A stretch of 64,000 bases of DNA. Source: Chondrilla cf. caribensis. Taxonomy: Eukaryota > Porifera > Demospongiae > Chondrillida > Chondrillidae. The stretch covers positions 3,620,001 to 3,684,000 of the forward strand of contig OZ026556.1 in the NCBI GenBank assembly GCA_964020155.1. The letters are read 5' to 3'. The notes under the pieces were generated by a model. It searched no databases. It saw only the letters and a list, made by a program, of their open reading frames with translations, and was not told the DNA's origin. Below are positions 23,250-33,715 of this stretch, in pieces. A program made the translations under genes and the position numbers. The number at the start of each line of letters is the position of its first letter. Position 1 is the first letter of the stretch.

Positions 23250-24150
23250 GCTGGGTTGTTGGGAAAGCTCAGCATATCAACTCTACCTCCAAGCCTCAAG
23301 TGAGGAGCTGACATCTGTGTATCCCATTTTAGCCACTTGTCAATCGCAATCTGTTTCCACTGTTTATAATATCGGTATTATCTTCAATTTTTCAATTCAC
23401 AGTAGCAATTGGTTTATGTTACTTTACCCCATACTACTCACCAAACAGTATACTCTATTATAAATTTCAAAATTAAAAAAAATAATGGCATATTATGGTT
23501 CTGCATGATGGTGTAGGTATATTTCACTTACATGTCGGTTTCTTTGGGGGTGTTGACCCACCTCATAACTCTGCTCAAGTAATACAAGGCGGCTCAACCT
23601 GTGGTGGTATGTTAACTGGCTTCCCGTTTACATCGCCCAAAGTAAGTTAGGTATTGCATCATCATGAAGGTGTAACTATTCATAACGCTAACCCCCCTAT
23701 GGGGGCAGACACTCAGTAATAATAACTTTAATATCATTTAATATTTGAAGACTGAGCGTCACCTACATAGCAATACATTACAATAACTGCCACTGTGGTA
23801 TCCAGGAAATGACATCGTTTGAGGGTCAATTTTCAATTATATTCTCACCTCTTTGTCAAGCATGCAAAGGGCTGAAATTCTACCGCATACCCTGGCCTCC
23901 ACCAGCCTTATATGAAGGCCTCATGCTCAAGCTGCAAGGAAGTATTCACTTCCCAAACTTGGCTGGCAGCGGAACCAGCAAGGCGGATGTGGCTGGACTG
24001 GAACTTATGCACAGGAGTGTTATACAGTCAACTCAAAGGTACCCATTGCATAGTGTAGGACATTATCAATTAAGTAAATTACTAAGTCTTCCCCTAGTGT
24101 GATACACCACCCCCAGACAATTTCCCCATATCAGGAGAGATAAACACGAC
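23250..24150. other. Unique spacer upstream of L8
   Basis: No repeat or gene is recognised apart from an open frame at 23809-24102 without known motifs. The final ~100 bases are the B1-type promoter region shared with L10, L11 and L14. Confidence 0.4.
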
Positions 24151-24156
24151 ATCTCC

Positions 24157-24164
24157 TATAAAAG
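24157..24164 (+). promoter_or_regulatory. TATA box of L8 (B1 promoter)
   Basis: TATAAAAG in the context CTCCTATAAAAGTGAG, about 120 bp before the ATG at 24280. The same ~150-bp promoter, with CAGACAA, CATATCAGGAGAG and CTCCTATAAAAGTG, precedes L10, L11 and L14. Confidence 0.7.
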
Positions 24165-24279
24165 TGAGAAATAGACAGTATTTTATCAAGAGTTGCTGGT
24201 AATCCAGAATTTCAAATTGTGGTTGCTGCAAACTGCTTCAAGAATCCAGAATCCAGAACCTTGAATCACAAACTGAGAG

Positions 24280-25132
24280 ATGGAAAAGTTTCTCCTTGTG
24301 CTTGGATTGTGTGTTATTGGCACCATTGCAGGAGGTCCCTCTATGAAACAAGTACGTTGGTCTACTGTGGTATACATAGTATGTAGTGTCAACATTCAGA
24401 AAGGGAGAGTAAAATTGGTATTTCGAGGGTTATCTAAAATGCCACAACATTATATCTGTGCCATAATATGCAGATTTCGGTGTTGTCTTGTGATGTCATG
24501 TATACCATATTCTCTAATACGTGCAGTGGCAACCAAGACCTCTCCCCTACTACAAGCTGATGACCTCAAAGTGGATACAGGATCATGCTGCTATCAGTGG
24601 ACTTGTGTCTGCCAACAATGCAGTTATGCACTTCAAGGTGGGGGTAAATCATGCTCGACTACTGAGAATACCGATATTCCAAAGAGGACAAGTCCCGGAA
24701 GAGGACATTGTAGTCTACATCAAAGTCCACCTTCGTGACCCACCAACTTCTGATTCTGATCTTCTTATTGGTATCTGTGATGGAACTGTCTGCAATGCTA
24801 TCTTTGTGTCTGATAGGGGGAACTATCGGAATAATGCATGCAACTATGGTAGCTTCAATAGTGGACCTATATATACCGGTTCTCAGTTCCTTGGCAACTG
24901 CGGTGGAATTCCCATCACATACACCACATACCCCAATGAGGTTACCCTCACATTCTACCCCAACGAGCAGTTGGGAACCTTCCACATCATACCAGATGGA
25001 GGATACACCACTGTAGGCTCATTCACTAAGAAGTTGGACCTCACTCAAGGACTCTTCTTGGAGATGTACGGGGATGATGTCAATGAACGATACTTGTTGC
25101 AGTACATGCAAGTTGAGATCAAGGCCAACTGA
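24280..25132 (+). CDS. L8, B1-type two-exon secreted protein
   Basis: Exon 1 is 24280-24351 (MEKFLLVLGLCVIGTIAGG..., ending SMKQ; donor CAA|GTACGT) and exon 2 is 24527-25132 (acceptor GTGCAG|TGG), phase 0; 225 aa. The exon-2 start is aberrant: WQPRPLPYYKLM replaces the 12-residue CTPSxGPLLYHK, so the first conserved Cys is lost and two residues are missing. The rest is a standard domain with NHARLL, FVSDRGNYRNNACNY and YTGSQFLGNCGG loops, and a YPNEQ variant of YPSEQ. AATAAA at 25230-25235. It lies inside the CHTF18 intron on the opposite strand. Confidence 0.82.
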
Positions 25133-26110
25133 ACTGTACATACACATTACAGTAGGTATGTTAGGAAGCTTTGAATTATGAACAATTGAATAGTCTTCCT
25201 ATAGAACACTTCCCATAATAGTTCAATGCAATAAACATATTAGTTTCTCTCATGGTTGTACTACACCTTGTATTGACTTGATAATCATAATAACAACTAT
25301 ATTGACAGACAAACTATACCTGCATGGTATCAACACATCCCATGCATACACCATACCAGCATGGCAACGCACAAACCATTGTTCAGCATAGATAGTGGTA
25401 CATACATCACTATGCTACAGGAAGTTCACAATATAACATAGCTTGTGTGCAATATTAAGAATTGCAGTACTAGCCACAATACCACCACCACACTACATAC
25501 ATGCACAGTAAAAGGAACTTTGCATGATAACACTGGGCAGGGCCACACCATGTCATAGCCTCACCAGAACATCAAAATCCATACTGAAGCATCTTGCATA
25601 GAAGTACATTGATATATGGTACACATATTATGTATATACATTATACATTCACAAATGTGTACAAACACAACATGTGCAATAGGTTTACTTTAAAGAAAAT
25701 GGCCACAATACCTTGTACACACCAATCTCCACAGAATGTACATACTTCATGAATCAACAATTAGATTGTGATTCGTATTTTTATGTTTGTAAGAGGAAAA
25801 TCCCTGCAGCTACTGTGTGGCTTCTTTTAACAATGAAGGAGAAAATCTTTATTTACTACACATACAATATTAGCTAATTTCTCACAACTACAGTAACTCT
25901 ATACAAGCACCACAGCCCATTATATTCACAATCAACCCACACAGCAAAGGCAGACTGTTGTATGACAAACTGGAGGCAAACAGATGGAATGCACTTACAG
26001 CTCTAAGCAGTACACGTACGCAGGAAGCACCTAAAGGTGTAGTTCTATAGCAGTGTACTTCTAGATCTGATGGGGAACACTTGAGGTTTACATAAGGTAA
26101 TTGGAGCTAT
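25133..26110. other. L8-L9 spacer with CHTF18 exon remnant
   Basis: L8 3' flank, a segment (25290-25430) that recurs at 34930-35070 and 35640-35790, and B-block flank sequence. At 25999-26019 the last ~20 bases of the CHTF18 QLYS exon survive (VYCLE on the minus strand) next to a GTAAGT-like donor; the rest of that exon is missing. Confidence 0.65.
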
Positions 26111-26116
26111 GACTCT

Positions 26117-26124
26117 TATAAAAG
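26117..26124 (+). promoter_or_regulatory. TATA box of L9 (B2 promoter)
   Basis: TATAAAAG in the context GACTCTTATAAAAGTGG; the same B2 promoter precedes L12 and L15. Confidence 0.6.
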
Positions 26125-26283
26125 TGGAAATAGACAGCATTTTATCAAGAGTTGATAGTAAATCAGAATTTAGTCAAATCTGAGTTGGAGTGTTCTTCAT
26201 ATTGCTTTAAGAGTCCATAATCCAGAACCGAAATTGTCAGGACAATCACAGCTAATTTTTAGTAGTGAATCACAATCTGAGAT

Positions 26284-26870
26284 ATGGAAAGGTTTCTACT
26301 TGTGCTTGGATTGTGTGTTATTGGCACCATTTCAGGAGCTCACTCCATCAAACAAGTACGTTTGCTTACTGTGGTATACATAGTGCATAGTGTCGACATT
26401 CAGGATGGATGGGTATTTTGAGACCACAATATTATATCTGTGCCACACCATACTTACATATTTCAGTGTTGTCTTGTAATGACATTACTCATATACACCA
26501 AATTCCTTAATACGTGCTGTGTACATCAAGTGAAAGACCTCTCCTCTACCACAAGCTGATGACCTCAAAGTGGATACAGGATCATGCCGCTATCAGTGGA
26601 CTTGTGTCTGCCAACAGTACAGTCATGCACTTCAAGGTGGGGGTAACCTATGCTCGACTCCTGAGAATACCGATATTCCAAAGAGGACAAGTCCCGGAAG
26701 AGGACATTGTAGTCTACATCAAAGTCTACCTTCGTGACCCACCAACTGGTGAGGCTGATATTTTCATTAGTATCTGTGATGGAACTGTCTGCAATGCAAT
26801 TACTGTGTTAGATAGGGGGAACTATCCGCATATTGCATGTAACTATGGTAGCTTCAACAGTGGGGATTCA
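26284..26870 (+). pseudogene. L9, broken B2-type L gene fused to CHTF18 intron sequence
   Basis: Exon 1 is 26284-26355 (MERFLLVLG...ISGAHSIKQ, donor CAA|GTACG). The expected exon 2 acceptor is changed: other copies have GCAG|TG, here GCTG|TG just before 26520, so AG is lost. The exon 2 frame stays open (CTSSERPLLYHKL...DIFISICDG...HIACNYGSFNSG) until about 26865. There L homology ends and sequence shared with the CHTF18 intron (as at 31740, 37520, 48130 and 57650) begins, giving an early stop at 26913-26915. Both breaks argue against function. Confidence 0.85.
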
Positions 26871-26929
26871 ACTGTAAAGAAAATTGAAATTGCAGATAAA
26901 ACCAGCCTTAGCTAACGGTAGTTTCACAT

Positions 26930-27250
26930 GGTAGGGGCTTATTTGACACTGCAAAATGGAAATGCGAAGGTATTGCAGTCTGTGGCTAATTATAAATGCG
27001 TGTCTACACATAAGTAAGTGTTAGATACATTGTATTGGTGAACAATGCTACATCAAATATACTTACAAGGCAGTGTCTTTGAAGCATGCCCACACAATAC
27101 AATAATCTCTCTTATATACTCTGTAATCAGTGCTTACATATACTTGTATGTACAACGCCCATTCTGTACCAGTGACAAGTCAGCTCTCAATGCAAGTACT
27201 GTGTCACACCAAATTTTCAAGGAACAGTTTTTGGACTTCTCACTGATGTG
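26930..27250. other. CHTF18 intron sequence with deletion of RNFMTRR exon
   Basis: Flanking sequence matches 37560-38280, 48180-48900 and 57690-58330. Here the stretch between GTAATCAGTGCT and the GCCCA...GTACAAGTCAG block is collapsed, which removes the RNFMTRR exon entirely. Confidence 0.65.
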
Positions 27251-27654
27251 GCATCAACCACAAGATTACATGTGTTACACAGAATACAGTATGTATGTAC
27301 GTATGCATGTACATTACCTCATATTGCTGGTGGGGGTAGTGAACCCTTGCATTGGAAGAAGAGGCCAGATAGATGTGAGCAGCAACTGGTGCAAAAGGAA
27401 GGTACGGTAGAAGACTGTAGTTTTGAGTGGACACCATCTTCTTGTCCACGGTGTCCTGGAACACAATCCACTCCAGAACATTGGTAGTCTGTAAGTAGGA
27501 GGGATTAGAACAATAAACAGAAAAGTCATAAATCAAATCTGCATAGCATTGAATAAAGTAGCTGACAAGGAAGAGTGAACAAAGAGAGCTCTCAGGACTT
27601 TACTAATGGTTCTTAATTCTATACACTGTCTACACTCCAGCTGCACAGACACAT

Positions 27655-27689
27655 ACATGCATGCACGCACATGCACGCACATATGCACA

Positions 27690-27750
<61 letters not shown>
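27655..27750. repeat. (CACG)n/(CA)n microsatellite
   Basis: Compound repeat of GCAC and CA units in a CHTF18 intron. His/Thr-rich open frames across it are artefacts. Confidence 0.95.
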
Positions 27751-27753
<3 letters not shown>

Positions 27754-27774
27754 TATTTACCACTGCCAACTTTG

Positions 27775-28020
27775 GCTATGTGGCCCCCAATTCAAGGGGG
27801 TGAGCCAGCAGGAGGCATCAGGACAAGGGACCCCATTGGCAGTGGGGACACCTGCCCCAACACCCCAACCACATGGCCCCCTTGTGCAGAGAGGTTACTC
27901 ATCTGTGGGCTTGCAAGACCCACGAGATGAGAGAGATGGGGTACAGCCCTGAGTGATGGCACCATATAGTCCATCCAGGGCTCCAGGCTGCAGCAATCCC
28001 CACCCCTACACTTGGTAGCT
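27775..28020. other. GC-richer unclassified segment
   Basis: About 240 bp that are much GC-richer than the surroundings (GCCCCCAATTCAAGGGGG, CCCCATTGGCAGTGGGGACA). It has no match elsewhere in the window. Possibly a transposon fragment; no family assigned. Confidence 0.35.
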
Positions 28021-28254
28021 TTTAGGTTGCCATTATACATACATTGCACAACCAGCAAAGGTGAGAATGTACTAGCACCTACAAAAATAGCCACACAAGT
28101 TAGTTTACTCTCCCCAGTGACTTTGGTTCACAAATATCTTGAAATTTGTAAACCAGTCAGAAGCTGATACTTTCAACCATTCAGGTGGCAAACTTGCTGG
28201 TTACAGGTCCGTCACCTTTCTGGCCTACTCATTCAATCAGCCTCCGTATCAACT

Positions 28255-28257
<3 letters not shown>

Positions 28258-28305
<48 letters not shown>

Positions 28306-29185
28306 CTTTTACACATTATAGTGCATGACTCTATTTGAGACAGCTTTATCAGTTAGCATACCTGAATCACATGAAATGTACACATTCAATTTGTCAATTA
28401 ATTTGCAGATAAAGTACTTCAGTGGGGACCTTCACAAGCTACAGCTTTCAAACACGAAAACAAATTTACACAATTGAGGGAATTACAGTGGTTTCATGAT
28501 AACCTCTTGTCCTCATTGCAGACTATACACACCAATCACATTACAAGTAACACAGTAACACACGTACACACCCACGCACCCACCCCCACACACACCCACG
28601 CACATAATTCTTACACATTATAATACATGACTCTATTTGAGACAGCTTTATCAGTTAGCATACCTGAATCACACGAAATGTACACATTCAATTTGTCAAT
28701 TAATTTGCAGATTAAGTGCTTCGGTGGGGGACCTTCACCAGCTAGCTTCAAACACGAAAACAAATTTACACAATTGAGGGAATTACAGTGGTTTCATGAT
28801 AACCTCTTGTCCTCATTGCAGACTATACACAGTAATCACATTACAAGTAACACAGTAACACACGCACGCACCCACACCCACACCCACACATGCACACAAA
28901 CACCCCCCCCCACACACACACACACCCACACACACAACTCTTACACATTATAGTGCATGACTCTATTTGAGACAGCTTTATCAGTTAGCATACCTGAATC
29001 ACATGAAATGTACACATTCAATTTGTCAATTAATTTGCAGATAAAGTACTTCAGTGGGGACCTTCACAAGCTACAGCTTTCAAACACGAAAACAAATTTA
29101 CACAATTGAGGGAATTACAGTGGTTTCATGATAACCTCTTGTCCTCATTGCAGACTATACACACCAATCACATTACAAGTAACAC

Positions 29186-29232
<47 letters not shown>
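28258..29232. repeat. Triplicated ~310-bp unit with (CA)n tails
   Basis: Three copies of a ~250-bp segment (about 28308-28560, 28611-28862 and 28941-29195), each followed by a CA-rich tract. The segment includes CATACCTGAATCACA, TTCAATTTGTCAATTAATTT and TTGAGGGAATTACAGTGGTT. A diverged single copy lies reversed at about 690-945, upstream of L1, so it is a dispersed repeat that was amplified locally. Confidence 0.85.
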
Positions 29233-29237
<5 letters not shown>

Positions 29238-29765
29238 AGTTTCAACTTGTCCCCATGACATCACCATACCACACTCACCATTCTCATGGAGGGATCCCTG
29301 TACCTCATGTTGGGATAGTTCTCGAATACACCTTGGACCACTTTATCATATTCCCCAACCGACATGACAGTAGAAAGTATGTAGAGAAATCGATTGGATT
29401 TGGAAATTTCCTTCTGACTCCTTCTTAGGACCATACTCTGCCTGAAACAGCAATGGCAAAGTACAAGTGAATACAGTAAACTAGCACACTCTGACTTGAA
29501 GTGTTGAGGAGTTTATCTCGCATACACACACAGTCCATCATAAGCATGTATGTACGTTAAACAGGTAATAAAAATCCATGGTAGCCAGTATGGAAACATA
29601 CCATACAGGTACACGGTACATACAGTACAGAACAGTAAATATGCATGTGCGCATCTTCACTTCTAAAATGAACAAATAGGAATCCCCATCCTAAGTGCCA
29701 TTCAGTTTATTGTGTGCATCACACGCACACCGCACACAATATGTATGTACGTATACATGTGTGCA

Positions 29766-30335
29766 TAGCGCTGGGCGGTATCAAAAAATATCAGTTTCGA
29801 TATATTGCCAACATCATATAACGGTATTACTATGGTCATGGTGCACTGAGTCTTAAGGTTATAGTTGGGCATTGAAATAAGTGAATCCTTGATTTAATAA
29901 TAATGAAATAAATAAACATAAATAAATAAATAAATTATCCACTACTTAGTTGTCCTCGTTAACTTGGAGCGCAAAGACCTTCCAAATATCAAATTATTAT
30001 TATTCTTATTGACGAGATAAAGTTCATTGCTTGAATCACCCGTGTCGCCTGTTCGCCGATCAAAACTTACAGCCGACGACGTCGCCATTTTGACAACATT
30101 CTCTCATTCCATCTGACAAGTATCACTCCGCACATGCACACTTTTCGCGCTCGTAATCATGGCTGTTGCAGCAATAGTTTCGAAGGATTCAAAACACATC
30201 ATTTCAGGGCGAAATGTGATATCCCAGGAATATATTAGGATAGAAGAGGTGGCAGGAATATGCATTAGGGATGGAATGTGTGCCAACAAATGCCACCAAA
30301 GATACATTGAGTTTCAACCACTACATAAGCATGCA
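29766..30335 (+). mobile_element. hAT-like element, 5' portion with possible first coding exon
   Basis: Begins TAGCGCTGGGCGGTATCA, the same terminal repeat as the complete element at 44782-45372, and shares most of its sequence with it up to about 30238. Here the sequence continues as an open frame (30159-30335, starting MAVAAIVSKDSK and containing CIRDGMCANKCHQRYIEF) that ends at a GCA|GTGAGT donor-like site. No 3' terminal repeat is seen before the CHTF18 exon at 30663, so it is truncated. It may be the coding relative from which the shorter element was derived. Confidence 0.55.
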
Positions 30336-30899
30336 GTGAGTATGTACTTCAGCTATACTGTCATGTGCAGTATTGTCCCAGTCATATGTTGTTTTGGGGA
30401 TCATTGCCTCATTCATTTTTATCTACATGTACAGCACAAACATACATACACACTGTCAGTAGAATCTACATATATTGTGGGAGCACACTTTGGTTCATTG
30501 GACAGTATTTCCTGATGGCAAGTGGCCCATGGACGCACATCAGACTACATACAGTTCAGTATCAAGTATATGTACAGTACGTATGTCTCAGAGGTGGTCT
30601 TTTAGCACAGTGGTTCCTAAATACAGGTCCCACCGTAAATGTATACAAGCATGCCTACAAACCTGTAATGTGTTGAGACAGGATCGGATGTCATTGTCTG
30701 CCTTGTCGCAAAGGGCAGTCAGTGCTGGGATGGGAGCTCTCAGCTTCTCCCTCCTACAGACCTCCTGAAGATGATGAGACAGTCTCGACTGCAGAGTTGG
30801 GGGGAACACCAGAACCAAAGCATGCTGTCGTAACTCCCTCAGGGCTGGCACATATCTGTAGGCCCATATATTGAAAGTGAATGAAAGAGCATAGATGTG

Positions 30900-30965
30900 C
30901 TGTGTGTGTGTGTGTGTGCGTGTGTGTGTGCGTGCGTGCGCACTTGTGTGCATGTGCACATGTGC

Positions 30966-31045
<80 letters not shown>

Positions 31046-31050
31046 TGCAA
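30900..31050. repeat. (TG)n microsatellite
   Basis: Two long TG tracts with a degenerate centre, directly 5' (minus strand) of the CHTF18 AAA+ exon. On its far side (31060-31280) the sequence matches 47580-47700 instead, so the repeat sits at a rearrangement junction. Confidence 0.95.
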
Positions 31051-31199
31051 AATAAAATCTCATTGATCCTGTTATACAATCAGACAGCCTGTTAAACAAC
31101 TGAGCAATCTCGTTGTACAACCAGACAAGTCTGTTAAACAACTGATTGAGTTGTAGTAGGATGAGATAAACATAATTAGTAACAGGATCCCCTTGTGTT

Positions 31200-31980
31200 G
31201 TACATGTAGTCACCCAGACCTGACAACAATAATCCTTGTTATACTTGAAGACTGATACCAGAAGGTCCACAGGAAGGTTGTCCTGTGTGGTGAGTTAAAA
31301 TTTGCACCAAACCATGTCTGTAGGCATCACCTGATATGTCAGCCAAGCATACACATGTACTATAACGTGCTTAGGGGGTAAACTTACTGTTTACAAGATA
31401 AAAGTTGATTGTTTACATAAACTTCGTTATCACCTGAAATTGATAGGAGCACTAACAAACTGCAATACTACCACAAAGGTACCAGGGGATTCTGCACTCC
31501 CACCCAGCAGCAATGTGGAGGAAGTTTGCAAAGCAGGGAATGGGAATGCCATCATGATGGTACCAACAGGGAATACACACGCCCAAAGATCATGCAGTTG
31601 CATGTGTGCATGTAGTTCACCAGGACAATACACTTGACATTGTTGGTGACCTTGTAAACAGGTAAAGACTGGGTTATTGTGATGTTGAACCATCAAGTTT
31701 ACTAGGAGACTTAAGTTTCGACAATTAAATTCCACTCAGATTTAAGTGTGGAAAACATTGAAAATTGCTAATAAAACCAGCCTCACCTAACGGTAGTTTC
31801 ACATGGTAGGGGGTTATTTGACATAGCAAAATAGAAACGCGAAGGTATTGTAGTCTGTGGATATTCTAAATGCATGTTTACACATAAGTAAGTAAGTGTT
31901 AGATATTGCATAGGTGAACAATGCTACATCAAGTATACTAACAAGACAGTGTCTTTGAAGCATGCCCACACAATACAATA
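31200..31980. other. CHTF18 intron segment
   Basis: Matches 37190-37760 and 47600-48390, which lie between the RNFMTRR and QLYS exons in those copies. Open frames here differ between copies through indels, so I call it intron. Confidence 0.65.
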
Positions 31981-31982
31981 TA

Positions 31983-32556
31983 CAGTGGACCCTCATTTAT
32001 CCGGACTTCATTTATCCGGAGGCTCGGATTATCCGGACACCTAATTTCCAGGGATAGCTATTTGCACATTAGCCATTTGGCCTTAGTGGTGAATAATAAT
32101 AATAGGTACACGTACTTGAACGGTCAGCAAACAAGTAATTCGAGTTAAAAGGGGTCTTCCTTAGGTTCAGAAGAACCTTCGTTGAAGTTATTATGTTCGG
32201 CGAAGCTTCAACGCACGAGTTTCAGCCCAATTTCTCATTCTCGGCGTTCGAAATCGGCCATCTTTTCTCGCGCAATATAAATTATAATATAAATTCATTG
32301 TTGCGATTACGCATAGGAACACGTCTTAGATGTAGACGAGCGTTTCATTCCGGAAGTCGAAATGAAAACAATATAGGGATCATGGAAAAAGTTCCAAACC
32401 ATTTGTTATGTTTTACTTTATAGCCAACATGTAGCCAAATAATGAGTAATATATTGACATATCACAATGCATTCACTCCTGTTTCAGTTATCTGAACATT
32501 TCGCATATCCGACCATCCCTCGGTCCCAAGGTGTTCGGATAAGCGAGGGTCCACTG
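31983..32556. mobile_element. pogo/mariner-like MITE with nested element
   Basis: 574 bp with terminal inverted repeats CAGTGGACCCTC and GAGGGTCCACTG, flanked by TA on both sides (31981-31982 and 32557-32558), as expected for Tc1/mariner-pogo elements. Sub-terminal motifs TTATCCGGA and TTCGGATAAG recur. Its centre (about 32126-32378) matches another element family present at 39429-39736 and 58966-59300. No transposase. Confidence 0.8.
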
Positions 32557-32658
32557 TATACTATATACTCTTATATACTCTGTAATCAGTGCTCTATGTA
32601 CAAACACCCCGATATGGAGGTTTAAGATGTACGGGATTAGGTCAACCTACAGACTCAC

Positions 32659-32808
32659 TGGTCTAAGTGTGGGTGCCAGTGTTTCAACCACCAGTGGGAG
32701 TATCTCAACTGTCAAGCTTCGTCTGGTCATGAAGTTACGTGTTTTGGGCAGCATCTCAGACAGCAAAGATTCAATGATGTTACTAGATCTTTGAACACTT
32801 TGCACAAG
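32659..32808 (-). pseudogene. CHTF18: CHTF18 exon LVQS...RNFMTRR, isolated copy
   Basis: 150 bp, open, acceptor ATGCAG|CTT, donor CCA|GTGAGT. Encodes LVQSVQRSSNIIESLLSEM...TRNFMTRRSL...LAPTLRP, matching the human segment that ends LAPKLRPVS. Upstream (33 kb) is the 34-bp minisatellite that elsewhere adjoins the LTYAAKQ exon; downstream comes the AAA+ exon, which belongs before it. The order is therefore scrambled. Confidence 0.85.
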
Positions 32809-32984
32809 CTGCATAGAAGAAACAGAAACTACGTACAATGTGACACAAGTGAACACACACACACTGAGCAAACTACTATAGACTCAATTATCAATACATC
32901 ATCCAGCATACTTCCAAGTTACAGTAAAATACACACAATCCTACATACTGCAATTGTATACGGCATAGATGCAGTCAGGGAAGA

Positions 32985-33215
32985 TACAACTGCAGTGTAC
33001 AGACACACCCAGGGAGGATACAACTGTAGCATACAGACACACCCAGGGAGGATACAACTGTAGTGTACAGACACACCAAGGGAGGATACAACTGTAGTGT
33101 ACAGACACACCCAGGGAGGATACAACTGTAGTGTACAGACACACCCAGGGAGGATACCACTGTAGTGTACAGACACACCCAGGGAGGATAAAACTGTAGT
33201 GTACAGACACAGTCT
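32985..33215. repeat. 34-bp minisatellite, ~7 copies
   Basis: Same unit as 22405-23247, here beside the RNFMTRR exon because the LTYAAKQ exon is missing from this copy. Confidence 0.95.
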
Positions 33216-33595
33216 GCATTATTTGATTTGTACAGTACATTGAGGTGATACTATCATAAATAATTACTAGTCAGGTAATCTCGGTGTTTATGTAGGAAAA
33301 ACACTGAAATAATAAATAAAATAACAGTTACCCTGAGACAAAATAAAATAACAAACTAGAAAATAACATTAGTTGGAAGTCACAAAAATGTAATCCTGGC
33401 AGTGTACCTCTAGATATGAGGGGAAAGACCTGAGGTTTACATAAGCTAATTGAACTAAAACATTGGTAGCAGTCAACAGCCACAATGCAATATGCAAATA
33501 CATTATCAGTTAAATTAAATTACTAATTCTTCCCCTAGTGTGATACACCACCCCAGACAAATTCCCCATATCAGGAGAGCAAACATGGCATCTCC

Positions 33596-33603
33596 TATAA
33601 AAG
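33596..33603 (+). promoter_or_regulatory. TATA box of L10 (B1 promoter)
   Basis: TATAAAAG in the context CTCCTATAAAAGTGGGG, 113 bp before the ATG at 33716. Confidence 0.7.
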
Positions 33604-33715
33604 TGGGGAATAGACAGCATTTTATCAAGAGTTGCTGGTTCAGAATCTCAAATTGTGGTTGCTGCAAACTGCTTCAAGAATCCAGAATCCAGAACCTTGA
33701 ATCACAAACTGAGAG

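Larger units (their letters stand above)
27318..30855 (-). pseudogene. CHTF18: CHTF18 internal exons (AAA+ end and helical region)
   Basis: Three minus-strand exons. 30663-30855 encodes YVPALRELRQHA, FPPTLQSRLSHHLQEVCRRE and NDIRSCLNTLQ, the conserved end of the RFC-type AAA+ module and lid. 29279-29441 encodes NRFLYILSTV...GEYDKVVQGVFENYPNMRY. 27318-27488 encodes TTNVLEWIVFQD...LPYLPFAPVAAHIY...HQQYE. All match human CHTF18 in order (cf. QRFYRVLHAA..GEHEKVVQGLFDN and VALDWLAFDDLL). The exon expected between the first two was not found; a hAT-like element sits there. The next two exons (LVQS...RNFMTRR and QLYS) are missing downstream, so the chain cannot be spliced in frame to 22260. It is the only AAA+ exon in the window. 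Confidence 0.85.

Noticed and set aside
22365..23314. Long minus-strand open frames (274-307 aa, VSVHYSCILPGCVC repeats)
   Set aside because: They come from a 34-bp tandem repeat without stops in all three frames of one strand. The same holds at 32919-33240 and 41216-41745. No codon structure or start context.
23809..24102. 97-codon plus-strand frame upstream of L8
   Set aside because: Single copy, no motif and no splice or promoter support that I can see; could be chance.
30588..31270. His/Thr and Cys/Val open frames over CA/TG tracts
   Set aside because: Microsatellite artefacts; only the CHTF18 exon portion (30663-30855) is real. The same applies to frames near 19017-19301, 27533-27952 and 53040-53364.
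31430..31735. 101-codon minus frame in the CHTF18 intron
   Set aside because: Homologous segments at 37200-37500 and 47860-48130 carry indels that break the frame; no match to CHTF18 in order.
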